NCBI GenBank assembly: GCA_047973025.1
Contig: JBKEBE010000012.1
Span: 1 to 64,000 of the forward strand
DNA: 64,000 nucleotides
Reading direction: 5' to 3'
From: UPXZ01 sp047973025
GTDB taxonomy: Bacteria; Bacteroidota; Bacteroidia; Bacteroidales; Paludibacteraceae
This document shows, in pieces, positions 26,779 to 36,011 of this stretch; within the stretch, counting starts at the first letter, position 1, and each line of letters starts with the position of its first letter. The position numbers were made by a program, and so were the translations under genes. The notes beneath the pieces are model-generated. The model was not told the DNA's origin. It did no database searches and was given only the letters and a program-made list of their open reading frames with translations.

Positions 26779-27675
26779 TCATTTCGAACCAATGTATAAA
26801 AAAACAAGTCCAATGAGTACCAAAACCAAATCAATGAGTTTGGATTTGATGTTACTCTCTTTGAAAATATACACTCCCCCTAAGAAACTGACCAAAACGC
26901 TACTACGACGAATCATCGACACAACTGATATCATCGATCCGTCCAGACTCAATGCCCAAAAATAAATCAAATCGGCCGCAGAAAGAAACAGGGATATAAA
27001 AATAATGGAGTAGCGCCATCGGAATTTGGTTTTTCCAAACGTTTTGTTTCGATACAGTAGGAGAAAGAATATGCCGGTTAATATTGTTTGGTACAGTAAG
27101 TACCAACTTTGTACAAACATACGGTCGTAGTGTTGCATCAGAAACTTGTCGTACAAACCGCTGACTGCGCCAATAACAACCGACAGCAAAAGTAACCAGA
27201 CAAATTTGTCGCGTTTGAAATCAACCCCTTCTTTTTTGCCCGAATAGCTCATCAGAAGCAAGGATGAAATTCCAATAATAATCCCAATCCACTGGTAGCC
27301 ATTGAGTTGCTCGCCAAAAATTAAAGTAGCACCAGCTAACGTCAAAACGGGCTGGGATGCTTTAACCGGACCTACGAGCGTAATGGAAAGATGCTTAATG
27401 GCGTAATATCCGCAGAACCAGGAAGAAAAAACGATACATGATTTCAACATAACGTGCAGATGCGCGTCCATACTTCCTGTAGGAACATGGAAGAAATTTT
27501 CGGGAGAGATAAAACCTACGGATGAAAGCAGAATCAGGGGAACAAAAAATAAAGCACTCAACGCCGTGGAAACAAAAAGAACGCTCAATACTGCGTTCTC
27601 TCGCAAAGATGCTTTTTGAAAGATATTGTAAATACCCAACAGGAATGAAGAAACCAACGCGCCAATTACCCACAT
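26779..27675 (-). CDS. EamA-like drug/metabolite transporter family protein
   Basis: 298-aa inner-membrane protein with ten hydrophobic segments in two similar halves, as in the DMT superfamily. The first half ends with KASQPVLTLAGATLIFGEQLNGYQWIG, the typical EamA segment. The second repeats the pattern with SSVLVSFLGGVYIFKESN near the C-terminus. Substrate is unknown. It is transcribed alone from a promoter just before the ATG and is divergent from nothing nearby; purL lies downstream on the same strand. Confidence 0.85.
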   Translation of the reverse strand: MWVIGALVSSFLLGIYNIFQKASLRENAVLSVLFVSTALSALFFVPLILLSSVGFISPENFFHVPTGSMDAHLHVMLKSCIVFSSWFCGYYAIKHLSITLVGPVKASQPVLTLAGATLIFGEQLNGYQWIGIIIGISSLLLMSYSGKKEGVDFKRDKFVWLLLLSVVIGAVSGLYDKFLMQHYDRMFVQSWYLLYQTILTGIFFLLLYRNKTFGKTKFRWRYSIIFISLFLSAADLIYFWALSLDGSMISVVSMIRRSSVLVSFLGGVYIFKESNIKSKLIDLVLVLIGLVFLYIGSK

Positions 27676-27683
27676 ATTGTGTG

Positions 27684-27713
27684 CAAAGGTACAGAATATT
27701 AGTCAACAACAAA
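27684..27713 (-). promoter_or_regulatory. Promoter for the EamA gene
   Basis: On the minus strand TTTG, an 18-bp spacer and TACCTTTG, ending eight bases before the ATG. A start near 27680 gives a leader of about five bases and fixes the ATG at 27675. Confidence 0.5.
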
Positions 27714-27816
27714 GCGAGCGACGGAAAAAACAAGATTTACCTTTTGCGGAAAGACAGGCATACCTTTCGCTTATTTGTCAAGTTTTAAAAATCACGGCAT
27801 GTTTGCATTTGTTCTT

Positions 27817-27854
27817 AAAAAAAACAAGGATATCCTTTCTATGGATATCCTTGT
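27817..27854 (-). terminator. Strong terminator of the S9 peptidase gene
   Basis: ACAAGGATATCC (27824-27835) and GGATATCCTTGT (27843-27854) form a perfect 12-bp stem, followed on the minus strand by eight T. Confidence 0.78.
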
Positions 27855-27876
27855 CGAATATTTCGAAATACGCAAC

Positions 27877-30150
27877 TTATTTCAGGTATTTAGCCAAGAA
27901 ATCCATCATGGAGCTGTAAAACTCCAAGCGATTTTCTTCGCGCGCAAAGCCATGTCCTTCGTTGTATTTGACCATGTATGGTACTTCAAATCCTTTGGCG
28001 CGCAATGCTGTAACGATTTGATCGCTCTCGTCGATGTTTACACGTGGATCGTTGGCTCCCTGTACTACAAATAGGGGCTTTTTGATTTTATCAATGTGAT
28101 TGACCGGCGATACTTCGCGAGCGATTTTTAGCTCTTCCGGATTGTCAAGGTCGTACCAAATAGCTTTCATCATATCCATCATCGGTTTCCAGTACTCGGG
28201 GATAGACGTAAAGAATGTTTCAATATTGGATACCCCTACATAATCTACTCCGCAGGCATATAAATCCGGTGTTTTTACCAATCCCATCAGCGTGGCATAT
28301 CCACCGTGGCTTCCGCCGTAGATAGCGATTCTGTCTTTGTCCGCCCAACCTTGTTCGATTACGTATTTTACGCCGTCTTCCACGTCGTCCATCAACTTTC
28401 GTCCGATTTGTTTGAACCCGGCACGCAAAAATTCTTTTCCGTAGCCACCCGAGATGCGGAAGTTGACTTGTAGTGTCGCATATCCACGACTGGCGAAAAG
28501 TTGTGTTTCAGGATTAAATCCCCAACTATCGCGAATGCCTTGTGGTCCACCGTGCGGGTTTACCACCAGTGGTACTTTCTTTCCTTGCAGCGCTTCTTTG
28601 GGTAGTGTAATGTATCCGTGGATCGTCAGACCATCGCGACTTTTGAACGTAATCGGACGCATTTCTGCCATGTCCGCTTCTTTGAGTTGTGGCATCAAGT
28701 CATACAGCAGGCTGAATTTTTTCGTTTTAGTGTCGTATTGGTAGTAAGTTCCGTAAAGCTTGTCGCTCTGAACGGCCATCAGGAAAGTTGTTTCATTATC
28801 GTCGTAATCCGTAATGTAGAATTCCTTATCCGGAAATTGTTTCTTCATTCTTTTTGTCAGGTCTTTGTACGTTTTACTTACAGGCAGTATGACGTATTTT
28901 TCGCCCTCGTAGGCAAAATAATCCACTTCCCAGCCACGTTTGCGTGATGTTCCCATGCCGGAAACGTCGTAATCGGGATTGGAAAACACTTTCTTAATCT
29001 CTTTGTTTTGTTTTAAATCATATAGGACAATTTCCGTTTTGTCGCCATCCAGATTTGTCATCACATAGGCTTCGTCCGGATTAGCAGAAGCATAGTTGAA
29101 GCGGATAATGCTGAAGGTGTCATCCCATTTGGTGTGTTTGAGTAGTTTGAATTCGCCTGTAGTCAGATCTTTGTACCATAGTTCCATTTCGATACCGTTT
29201 ACCATTTTGGTATAACCGCGCAGGTTGCCATCTTTGTCAAAGTCGTAGCCTTGAATCGGGTTGGCTGCATCTTTATTTTCATACAGTTGCGTAATTTCGC
29301 CGTTAACCACATTCAGACGATAGGGTTCAAAGATTTGCTTGTTGTTTTTATTCATCAAAACGATAATAATATCTTTCTGCTCTTTAAGAATTGTTTGAAT
29401 CATTGCGCGAACGCCATCATACGGAGTTAGATCGCGTGAATTTTTTCCGTCAATATCGGTAGCATAGATGTGGTAGTTTTCATCGCCACCTTTGTCCATC
29501 ACATAGTACAGCCGGTTGTCGTTTATCCAACCGTATCCTTTTATCAGTTCGTCTTTTTCTTCAATGGCGCGCACTACTTTTCCGGTAGCTACTTCTTTTA
29601 CATACACGTGGTTTTTAGATGCGTTGTCTTTTTCATAATAAGACATGTATTTGCCATTGGGTGAAAGTTGGAAAGAGCTTGCTTTGGGTCGTGCAAAATA
29701 ATCTTCCACTTTGTATTTGTAGTTTCCTTGATCCAAGGCAGCAAGGTTTTTCAGTTCGTCATCCGTAGTGGCAAGTGCCGGATTTCCGGGCAATTTGCTT
29801 TCAAACTTTTTCAACGTAAGCGGAAAATCCATTCCGGCTTGTTTGAAAGTTCCCACGATGCTGTCGGCAGCGAGTGAACCCGTAAAAGTAGCTTGCATAG
29901 CATTGGAAGTGATGTTGAGTAGATTTTCGTCAACTTCCGTTTTGTCAATCGGAATTCCTGTAGCGCCTTGCATTGGCACATCAAGGGTAGATGAATACGT
30001 CCCATCTGCTTCGGTAATGTGGAAAATAAGTTCTAAACTTACCCCCTGCACCGAAATCGAGCCTTTCCAGTCGCCGGTAAAGTCTTGTGCTTTGATAATC
30101 ATAGCTGTAAATAAAATGGCGAATATAACGCCTGTTTTTTTGATGTTCAT
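27877..30150 (-). CDS. Exported S9-family (prolyl oligopeptidase-type) peptidase
   Basis: 757-aa serine peptidase with a signal peptide (about 1-21). An N-terminal beta domain (about 22-115, DFTGDWKGSISVQGVSLEL) of the type often fused to exported alpha/beta hydrolases comes first. A beta-propeller (about 140-480) follows, then the alpha/beta-hydrolase catalytic domain. The triad is visible: Ser614 in GGSHGG, Asp701 in GANDPRVN, His733 in EGHGF. It probably trims peptides in the periplasm, which fits the two peptide transporters in the window, though not their position. It lies 102 bp downstream of the FrnE-like gene on the same strand. Confidence 0.92.
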   Translation of the reverse strand: MNIKKTGVIFAILFTAMIIKAQDFTGDWKGSISVQGVSLELIFHITEADGTYSSTLDVPMQGATGIPIDKTEVDENLLNITSNAMQATFTGSLAADSIVGTFKQAGMDFPLTLKKFESKLPGNPALATTDDELKNLAALDQGNYKYKVEDYFARPKASSFQLSPNGKYMSYYEKDNASKNHVYVKEVATGKVVRAIEEKDELIKGYGWINDNRLYYVMDKGGDENYHIYATDIDGKNSRDLTPYDGVRAMIQTILKEQKDIIIVLMNKNNKQIFEPYRLNVVNGEITQLYENKDAANPIQGYDFDKDGNLRGYTKMVNGIEMELWYKDLTTGEFKLLKHTKWDDTFSIIRFNYASANPDEAYVMTNLDGDKTEIVLYDLKQNKEIKKVFSNPDYDVSGMGTSRKRGWEVDYFAYEGEKYVILPVSKTYKDLTKRMKKQFPDKEFYITDYDDNETTFLMAVQSDKLYGTYYQYDTKTKKFSLLYDLMPQLKEADMAEMRPITFKSRDGLTIHGYITLPKEALQGKKVPLVVNPHGGPQGIRDSWGFNPETQLFASRGYATLQVNFRISGGYGKEFLRAGFKQIGRKLMDDVEDGVKYVIEQGWADKDRIAIYGGSHGGYATLMGLVKTPDLYACGVDYVGVSNIETFFTSIPEYWKPMMDMMKAIWYDLDNPEELKIAREVSPVNHIDKIKKPLFVVQGANDPRVNIDESDQIVTALRAKGFEVPYMVKYNEGHGFAREENRLEFYSSMMDFLAKYLK

Positions 30151-30252
30151 AAATTTGTATGTATTAATTTCTAATTATTGGTATCGTTTTGAATACACCG
30201 GGCTTGTGTCCCGAAGTAGGACTTATTTTCATCGGTGGTCATACATTTCGGC

Positions 30253-30969
30253 TCACGTACAATTACCATCCGTATCGCAAACATTTCCTTCTGCAATGTT
30301 GTTTAATGGTTTGATGTTGTTTTTAGTAGCCCATTCGTTGTATGATTTTTCTAATGATTGTAAAAAAACTTCTACGGCTTGCGCGCCCGAAACAGCGTAT
30401 TTCCTGTCAAACACAAAAAATGGAACTCCACTGACACCTATCTGACGCGCTTCACGAATATCCTTGTTAACTTCAAAGGCATACGTATCAGCAGTCAGCG
30501 CGTTACTAACGTCTTCAGCAGTCAATCCTATTTCGACACCCAAGCGCACAAGCGTTTCTTCTTCATTCAGATTCTCTCCATCCACAAAGAATGCTTTGAA
30601 AAAACGTTCTTCGGCTTCACTGCCCAACGTTTTCGATTTTGCCAATTGGATTATTTTATGGGCGTTAAACGTGTTTGCGACAATCATTTTCTCAAAATCA
30701 TACTTCAGACCGGCTTTTGAAGCCATTTGCGTAACACTCGTAAACATTCGTAACGCTTCATCCATCGAAATTCCTTTGCGGTTGGCAATATACACGGCTT
30801 CGCTTTCCGGATTTTCCGGTTTATACACATAGTCCGGGTCGAGCAGGTATGATTTCCATTCTATTTCAACTTTATCTCTGTCTGCAAATTCAGATAACGC
30901 TTTTTCAAAATGACGCTTACCGATATAGCAAAATGGACAAGCTACATCACTCCAAATTTCTACTTTCAT
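30253..30969 (-). CDS. FrnE-like DsbA-family oxidoreductase
   Basis: 238-aa thioredoxin-fold protein of the FrnE/DsbA group. The active site CPFC is at 11-14 within WSDVACPFCYIGKR, and an all-helical insertion follows. The cis-Pro loop is GVSGVPFFVF near 178-187. There is no signal peptide, so a cytosolic location is expected, as for FrnE proteins linked to oxidative stress. Two extra Cys lie at the C-terminus (NVCDTDGNC), a feature also seen in some FrnE proteins. It is upstream of the S9 peptidase in the same direction. Confidence 0.88.
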   Translation of the reverse strand: MKVEIWSDVACPFCYIGKRHFEKALSEFADRDKVEIEWKSYLLDPDYVYKPENPESEAVYIANRKGISMDEALRMFTSVTQMASKAGLKYDFEKMIVANTFNAHKIIQLAKSKTLGSEAEERFFKAFFVDGENLNEEETLVRLGVEIGLTAEDVSNALTADTYAFEVNKDIREARQIGVSGVPFFVFDRKYAVSGAQAVEVFLQSLEKSYNEWATKNNIKPLNNIAEGNVCDTDGNCT

Positions 30970-31294
30970 GTTAAGTTGATCCTTTTTTTAGGTCGTATAA
31001 AAAATTTATTCGTACAATTTTACGACAATTTATTGATATTTACAATTTTTTTTTCTTCTCTTTTTTATGCAAGAAATTAAATGTAATCGAAAGAAATTTT
31101 CAAAAAAAGATAGTTGTCTTTTTATGTCGGATACATCAAACTTAATATTTAAATATGTTTCAATCTATTAAATGGGCACTGGTGCTTGAATCTCCACAAT
31201 GTTAATAAACGTTTTCAAAAGGGATATTTGGAGGATTTTCATTACTTTTGCATGAATTTTTAAACGAAATTCAGCGAAATAAACATCCAAATTT
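30970..31294. other. Divergent intergenic region
   Basis: 325 bp between the leftward FrnE gene and the rightward outer-membrane protein gene. It is very AT-rich. The only site supported is the TACTTTTG element at 31243-31250. No RNA gene or small ORF is convincing. Confidence 0.5.
31243..31250 (+). promoter_or_regulatory. -7 element for the outer-membrane protein gene
   Basis: TACTTTTG, about 45 bp before the ATG at 31295. A TTTG lies upstream at 31227-31230 but with only a 12-bp spacer, so the upstream element does not fit. Confidence 0.4.
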
Positions 31295-31972
31295 ATGAGA
31301 ATTAAACTATTGATAATTACGCTATTCACACTTCTGTTTGTGGACGTTCAGGCGCAAACGTCTAATCCGGATTCAACTAAAAATGGCGGAAACACGAAAT
31401 TCAGAGCAATAACAGGGTATGGTCAAACGTATCGGTATGGGGATTATATTGTCAAATCGCCCTACCACACGATAAGTGCCGGAGGGCATATCGAAATTCC
31501 GATTAAGCTTGGTTTAGGAGTGGAAACGGGGATGAAATATTCATTTGCGACAGGCGACAGGGAACAAATATACAACCATTACGATACCGCTTTTTTCAAA
31601 TATTCCGGTCATTGGATAGATATCCCTATTCGAATTACCTACACTTTACCCATTTTTTGGGGGATGAAGATTTTTGGATATGCCGGTCCGAATATTAACA
31701 TCGGTCTGTCGCAGACTTCCAAAACTACTTATATACCAAAGGAAACAGATATTCCGAACCCGTTGGAAGGTTATCCTGTGTCCGGTACCTATAGTCTGTA
31801 TGGCTCCGAATTGCGTCGGATTTCATTCCAACTCGGCGCGGGAGGCGGTGTCCAGTGGAAGAACTACCGCCTGAGAAGTGGCTATGACTGGGGTCTAAGT
31901 AACGTTGGAATGCATAAAGACCGTCCTGAAAAAATCAGGGGATGGCATGTAACCTTTGAATACGAATTTTAG
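31295..31972 (+). CDS. Outer-membrane beta-barrel protein (PorT-like group)
   Basis: 225-aa protein with a signal peptide (about 1-20, cleavage at VQAQ). Alternating hydrophobic strands rich in Tyr and Gly (GVETGMKYSFATGD, WIDIPIRITYTLP, FGYAGPNINIGLS) follow. It ends with an aromatic Phe in FEYEF, the usual C-terminal signature of an outer-membrane barrel. The pattern fits the small outer membrane beta-barrel families of Bacteroidetes. It has its own terminator. Specific role is unknown. Confidence 0.75.
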   Translation: MRIKLLIITLFTLLFVDVQAQTSNPDSTKNGGNTKFRAITGYGQTYRYGDYIVKSPYHTISAGGHIEIPIKLGLGVETGMKYSFATGDREQIYNHYDTAFFKYSGHWIDIPIRITYTLPIFWGMKIFGYAGPNINIGLSQTSKTTYIPKETDIPNPLEGYPVSGTYSLYGSELRRISFQLGAGGGVQWKNYRLRSGYDWGLSNVGMHKDRPEKIRGWHVTFEYEF

Positions 31973-31998
31973 AATAAAAAAGTAAACTCTAAAAAAGG

Positions 31999-32027
31999 CG
32001 GTTTTACACATGTAGAACCGTTTTTTT
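31999..32027 (+). terminator. Rho-independent terminator
   Basis: CGGTTTTACA pairs with TGTAGAACCG (one G-U pair), followed by seven T. It separates the barrel protein from the MATE gene. Confidence 0.75.
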
Positions 32028-32047
32028 ATATTTTTTGAAATTAACTT

Positions 32048-33430
32048 ATGGCTTTAGTTACAAAAATCGACAACGAATTAGGAACGGAAGATGTCGGGAA
32101 ACTACTTTGGCGGTATTCGGTACCGGCAATTGTGGGGATGATGGTTTCGTCGCTCTACAATATTATCGACCGGATGTATATCGGATTGGGTGTTGGTCCG
32201 TTGGCTATTTCCGGTTTGGCACTGACTTTCCCGTTCATGAATTTCCTGTCGGCATTCAGCATGTTGATCGGAGCCGGCGCTTCCGCACGTATTTCCATTC
32301 GAATGGGTGAAGGGGACAAAGGCCGAGCTGAACATATTTTGGGTAATGCGCTGGTGCTTACGCTAATCATTTCTACAATCATCGTTACGTTTTCGCTTAT
32401 TTTCTTAGAGCCGATACTCTATATGTTCGGTGGAAGCGAGAACACACTCCGCTACGCTAAAGAATTTATGCACATTATTATTCCCGGCACGATGTTATCT
32501 TCGTTGCTTTTTGGGTTTAACAGTATCATGAGAGCATCGGGTTATCCCAAAAAAGCCATGATTACGATGATAATAAGTGCCGTTATCAATGTTGCGTTGG
32601 CTCCGGTATTCATTTTCGGATTCAAAATGGGGATTGCCGGAGCGGCATGGGCTACTGTTTGTGCTTATTCTGTAGGAATGGTTTGGGTAATGTCACATTT
32701 TTTTAATAAGAGAAGTAATCTAAGGTTTCACCGGAAGAGCCTTAAATTAGACAAACAAATTGTGCGCTCCATCGTAGATATCGGCATGTCTCCTTTCAGT
32801 ATGCAGATTGCCGCCAGTATTACCGTCGTGCTGATGAACAGGGCATTGATGACGCATGGTGGCGATTTGGCAATCGGTGCGCTGGGAATACAAAACGGGA
32901 TTACTACGCTGATTATCATGTTTATCATTGGGCTTAATCAGGGAGCACAGCCTATTCTTGGATTCAACTACGGCGCGCGTAGTTATGACCGAATGTTTAA
33001 TGTCTTAAAAAAAACAGCGGTTGTCGCTACGATTGTTTCTTTTGTTGGATTTCTCATGGGTATGTTTATCCCGGATATATTGGCCGGTATGTTTACGCGG
33101 GATGCCGAACTTAAGTCGCTCGCGACTCGAGCAATTCGTATTTCTGTAATTATCTACCCTTTAATCGGGGCACAGATCGTGTTTACTAACTTTTTCCAAT
33201 CAATCGGGAAAGCCAAAATTTCCATGGTATTAAGCCTTACGCGCCAAGTGCTATTTTTAATCCCCTGTTTGATGATTCTACCTTCGATTTTCGGGCTGGA
33301 TGGCGTTTGGGGTTCCATGCCTGTCGCGGACATGCTTTCGGTAATCGTAACGACGACGACTCTCATCGTGTTTGTCCGAAAGTTCAAGAAAGAGCATCCG
33401 TATGAACAACAGAATTTCAATGTAGTATGA
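32048..33430 (+). CDS. MATE-family efflux transporter
   Basis: 460-aa inner-membrane antiporter of the MATE family with 12 hydrophobic segments in two halves. The conserved start LWRYSVPAIVGMMVSSLYNIIDRMYIG matches the NorM/DinF-like group. GAGASARISIRMGEGDKGRAEHILG and GLNQGAQPILGFNYGA in the second half are typical. It exports cationic drugs or metabolites in exchange for Na+ or H+; substrate is unknown. It begins 20 bp after the preceding terminator, with no clear promoter element. Confidence 0.92.
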   Translation: MALVTKIDNELGTEDVGKLLWRYSVPAIVGMMVSSLYNIIDRMYIGLGVGPLAISGLALTFPFMNFLSAFSMLIGAGASARISIRMGEGDKGRAEHILGNALVLTLIISTIIVTFSLIFLEPILYMFGGSENTLRYAKEFMHIIIPGTMLSSLLFGFNSIMRASGYPKKAMITMIISAVINVALAPVFIFGFKMGIAGAAWATVCAYSVGMVWVMSHFFNKRSNLRFHRKSLKLDKQIVRSIVDIGMSPFSMQIAASITVVLMNRALMTHGGDLAIGALGIQNGITTLIIMFIIGLNQGAQPILGFNYGARSYDRMFNVLKKTAVVATIVSFVGFLMGMFIPDILAGMFTRDAELKSLATRAIRISVIIYPLIGAQIVFTNFFQSIGKAKISMVLSLTRQVLFLIPCLMILPSIFGLDGVWGSMPVADMLSVIVTTTTLIVFVRKFKKEHPYEQQNFNVV

Positions 33431-33594
33431 TATATTTGTTCTACGCGTTAGTTTAAGCTACTCCTCAAACTTTGAACAAAATCAGGACAAGGTCTTGAGA
33501 AGTGGCTCAGGTCGAAGTCGAAATTCGTCACGAACTATCCTGTCAATCGGTGAATAATTTGCAGATTCACAAAATAGTATTCACTAAAAATAAT

Positions 33595-33602
33595 TAACTT
33601 TG
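33595..33602 (+). promoter_or_regulatory. -7 element for the LptF/G gene
   Basis: TAACTTTG, with the ATG at 33625 about 20 bp further. The upstream element is not found at the standard distance. Confidence 0.45.
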
Positions 33603-33624
33603 CACTCTTAGTTCGTTTTTCAGC

Positions 33625-35109
33625 ATGTTTCGGATAAAAAAATTAGATAAATACATCCTCAAGTCTTTTCTGACTTATTTTTTCATGACCTTTTTTATAT
33701 GTGTCCTGATTCTTTTGATGCAGTTTTTTTGGAAGCAGATGCCCGATTTGATTGGAAAAGGAGTGGGGTGGGGAGTATTAACTGAGTTTTTTTGGTATGC
33801 TACGCTTCAAACGATACCGATGGCGCTACCGTTAGCCATTTTGCTGGCAGCACTGATGAATTTCGGGAATTTGGGAGAAAATTTTGAACTTACTGCCATG
33901 AAATCGGCCGGAATTTCACTTTTTAGAATCATGCGCGGATTAATTGTTTTTATTGCCGGCATGTGTATAGCGGCTTTTTTCTTTTCAAATAATGTCCTTC
34001 CAATGGCTCAGACCAAACTTTGGACACTTATTTTTTCGTTGAGACAAAAATCCCCAGAATTTGAAATCCCAGAAGGGCAGTTTTACAACGGCATCAACGG
34101 TTATAACATCTACATTCGAGATAAAGATCCGTCAAAGCGTTTGTTGAAAGATTTGATGATCTATGATTTCTCCAATGGATTTGATAACGCGACCGTCATG
34201 CTTGCCGATTCGGGCAGAGTGGAATTTACTTCGGATAACAAATATTTGAAATTATCGCTATTCTCAGGTGAAAGTTTTCAAAACCTTCGTTCGCAAGGCG
34301 GTCAGTACAATTCAAAAAACATTCCTTACCGTCGGGAAGAATTCAGTACAAGAACCATGTTGCTCGATTTTGATACGGAGTTTAGTCGGTATGACGAATC
34401 CATTCTCAAGGATCAACATGTGAGTAAAAATGTAATTCAACTCTCTCAAACCATCGACTCGGTATCTCAAGTTGTAGAAGCTCGAGGTATTGACCAAGCG
34501 CGTGAGATGACCACGTCGGAATTTTATCAGTTGCGAAATCCGGAGTTTACAAAACTGAACAACGAAGTTGTAACGGATCAGAACGATTCGTTGATCTCCA
34601 CAATCAAAACGCTCCATATCGATTCGTTGTTTTTGTTGTTGGAGCAAGCGCAAATGCAGGAAGCAGTCAGTGTTGCCTACCAGAATGCAAAGCAGATGAA
34701 AGATAAAATAGATTATAACAAAATCATGCTCGAAGAGCCGACCTACTACGTCAGACGACATCAGATCGAGTGGCATCGGAAGTTTACCCTGTCCTTCGCG
34801 TGTCTTATCTTTTTCTTCATCGGCGCGCCCTTAGGAGCTATTGTTCGCAAAGGGGGATTGGGATTTCCGGTCGTTATTTCTGTCGTTCTTTTCGTTATCT
34901 ATTACATCATCGACACCACCGGCTACAAGATGGCGCGCGAAGGGTTTTGGGATGTGTATCAAGGTATGTGGCTGAGTTCCGCCGTGTTGTTCCCTTTCGG
35001 AATATTTTTAACGTGGAAAGCTGTTACTGACGCGAGTTTCTTTCGAGCAGAGTCATACACGAAGCTTGTTGACAAGGTCAAATCTTTTTTCAGTAAAAGA
35101 AAAAAATAA
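33625..35109 (+). CDS. LptF/LptG-family permease
   Basis: Inner-membrane component of the LptB2FG transporter that extracts lipopolysaccharide towards the outer membrane. The 494-aa product has two N-terminal helix groups (about 12-35, 55-80 and 97-120). A long periplasmic jellyroll-type region (about 125-370) is interrupted by a helical, Gln-rich segment, and a C-terminal group of three helices (about 385-470) contains FFIGAPLGAIVRKGGLGFPV, the hallmark of the YjgP/YjgQ family. It is longer than E. coli LptF/LptG (about 360 aa), as usual in Bacteroidetes. No second paralogue is beside it. Confidence 0.9.
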   Translation: MFRIKKLDKYILKSFLTYFFMTFFICVLILLMQFFWKQMPDLIGKGVGWGVLTEFFWYATLQTIPMALPLAILLAALMNFGNLGENFELTAMKSAGISLFRIMRGLIVFIAGMCIAAFFFSNNVLPMAQTKLWTLIFSLRQKSPEFEIPEGQFYNGINGYNIYIRDKDPSKRLLKDLMIYDFSNGFDNATVMLADSGRVEFTSDNKYLKLSLFSGESFQNLRSQGGQYNSKNIPYRREEFSTRTMLLDFDTEFSRYDESILKDQHVSKNVIQLSQTIDSVSQVVEARGIDQAREMTTSEFYQLRNPEFTKLNNEVVTDQNDSLISTIKTLHIDSLFLLLEQAQMQEAVSVAYQNAKQMKDKIDYNKIMLEEPTYYVRRHQIEWHRKFTLSFACLIFFFIGAPLGAIVRKGGLGFPVVISVVLFVIYYIIDTTGYKMAREGFWDVYQGMWLSSAVLFPFGIFLTWKAVTDASFFRAESYTKLVDKVKSFFSKRKK

Positions 35110-35180
35110 GATTTTCTATTGTCAATAAATTGATGATGAAGATTGACTAATTGTGGTTTGTTTTTTGATAAATTAAAAAA

Positions 35181-35942
35181 ATGGATAAAATCTGGATATA
35201 TGCATTGATAAGTACGCTGATAGTAAGCGTCATATCGTTAATCGGCGTACTGCTGTTTGCCATAAACAGTAAGAAATTAGAGCGATTTTTACTCTATTTA
35301 GTGTCTTTTTCTGTGGGTGCTTTGTTGGGAAACGCTTTTTTTCATTTGATTCCAGAATCTTATTTTCACATAGAATCAGCGCAGTGGGTATCTTGGTTGA
35401 TATTAGGCGGTTTTTTGCTTTTCTTTTTGATTGAGCAATTATTGCATAATTACCAACATTCTACGGAAGTAGATTCTACGAGAACAAAACCCTATGGCTA
35501 TTTGAGTTTGTATGCCGACGGAATTCATAATTTTACCGACGGAATTCTGATTGGCGCGGCGTGGTTGTTCTCTCCCGAAATGGGCATCGCAACCACCATA
35601 ACCGTTATACTACACGAAATTCCACAAGAAATCAGCGATTTCGGGATTTTGCTTCGTGCCGGTTTCTCTAGAAAGAAAGCGTTGTTTTACAACTTCGTAG
35701 TAGCCACTTTCGCGATCCTGGGCACATTGATAACTTTGTGGATTGGACATGAAGTGGAACATTTATCAACTTATGTGCTACCTGTTGCCGCAGGTGGTTT
35801 CATCTATTTAGCCGCTACAAGCCTGCTACCCGAAGTGTTGAAGCATACGAACAAGAGAAATTGGATAGCATACAGCCTTGTAGTATTACTCGGGATGGCA
35901 TTGATGTATTATTTTAGCCTTCACGGGGGGCACCATCATTAG
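35181..35942 (+). CDS. ZIP-family metal transporter
   Basis: 253-aa inner-membrane importer of divalent metals, probably zinc. Eight hydrophobic segments are present. The two metal-binding signatures are HNFTDG in helix 4 and HEIPQE in helix 5, both complete. The cytosolic loop between helices 3 and 4 is short, with one HNYQH cluster, and the C-terminus ends in HGGHHH. Together with the CDF transporter at 22002-22925 it gives the window opposing metal import and export functions. An outer-membrane protein gene follows 69 bp downstream. Confidence 0.9.
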   Translation: MDKIWIYALISTLIVSVISLIGVLLFAINSKKLERFLLYLVSFSVGALLGNAFFHLIPESYFHIESAQWVSWLILGGFLLFFLIEQLLHNYQHSTEVDSTRTKPYGYLSLYADGIHNFTDGILIGAAWLFSPEMGIATTITVILHEIPQEISDFGILLRAGFSRKKALFYNFVVATFAILGTLITLWIGHEVEHLSTYVLPVAAGGFIYLAATSLLPEVLKHTNKRNWIAYSLVVLLGMALMYYFSLHGGHHH

Positions 35943-36011
35943 TGGGTTGGTGTTGTTCTATAAGGTTGTCTCTTGTGTTTATATCCTTTGCTAAAACTTA
36001 GATTAAAATTC

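Noticed and set aside
29768..30445. 225-codon plus-strand frame
   Set aside because: Antisense to the start of the S9 peptidase and the end of the FrnE gene, both well supported; composition is not protein-like.
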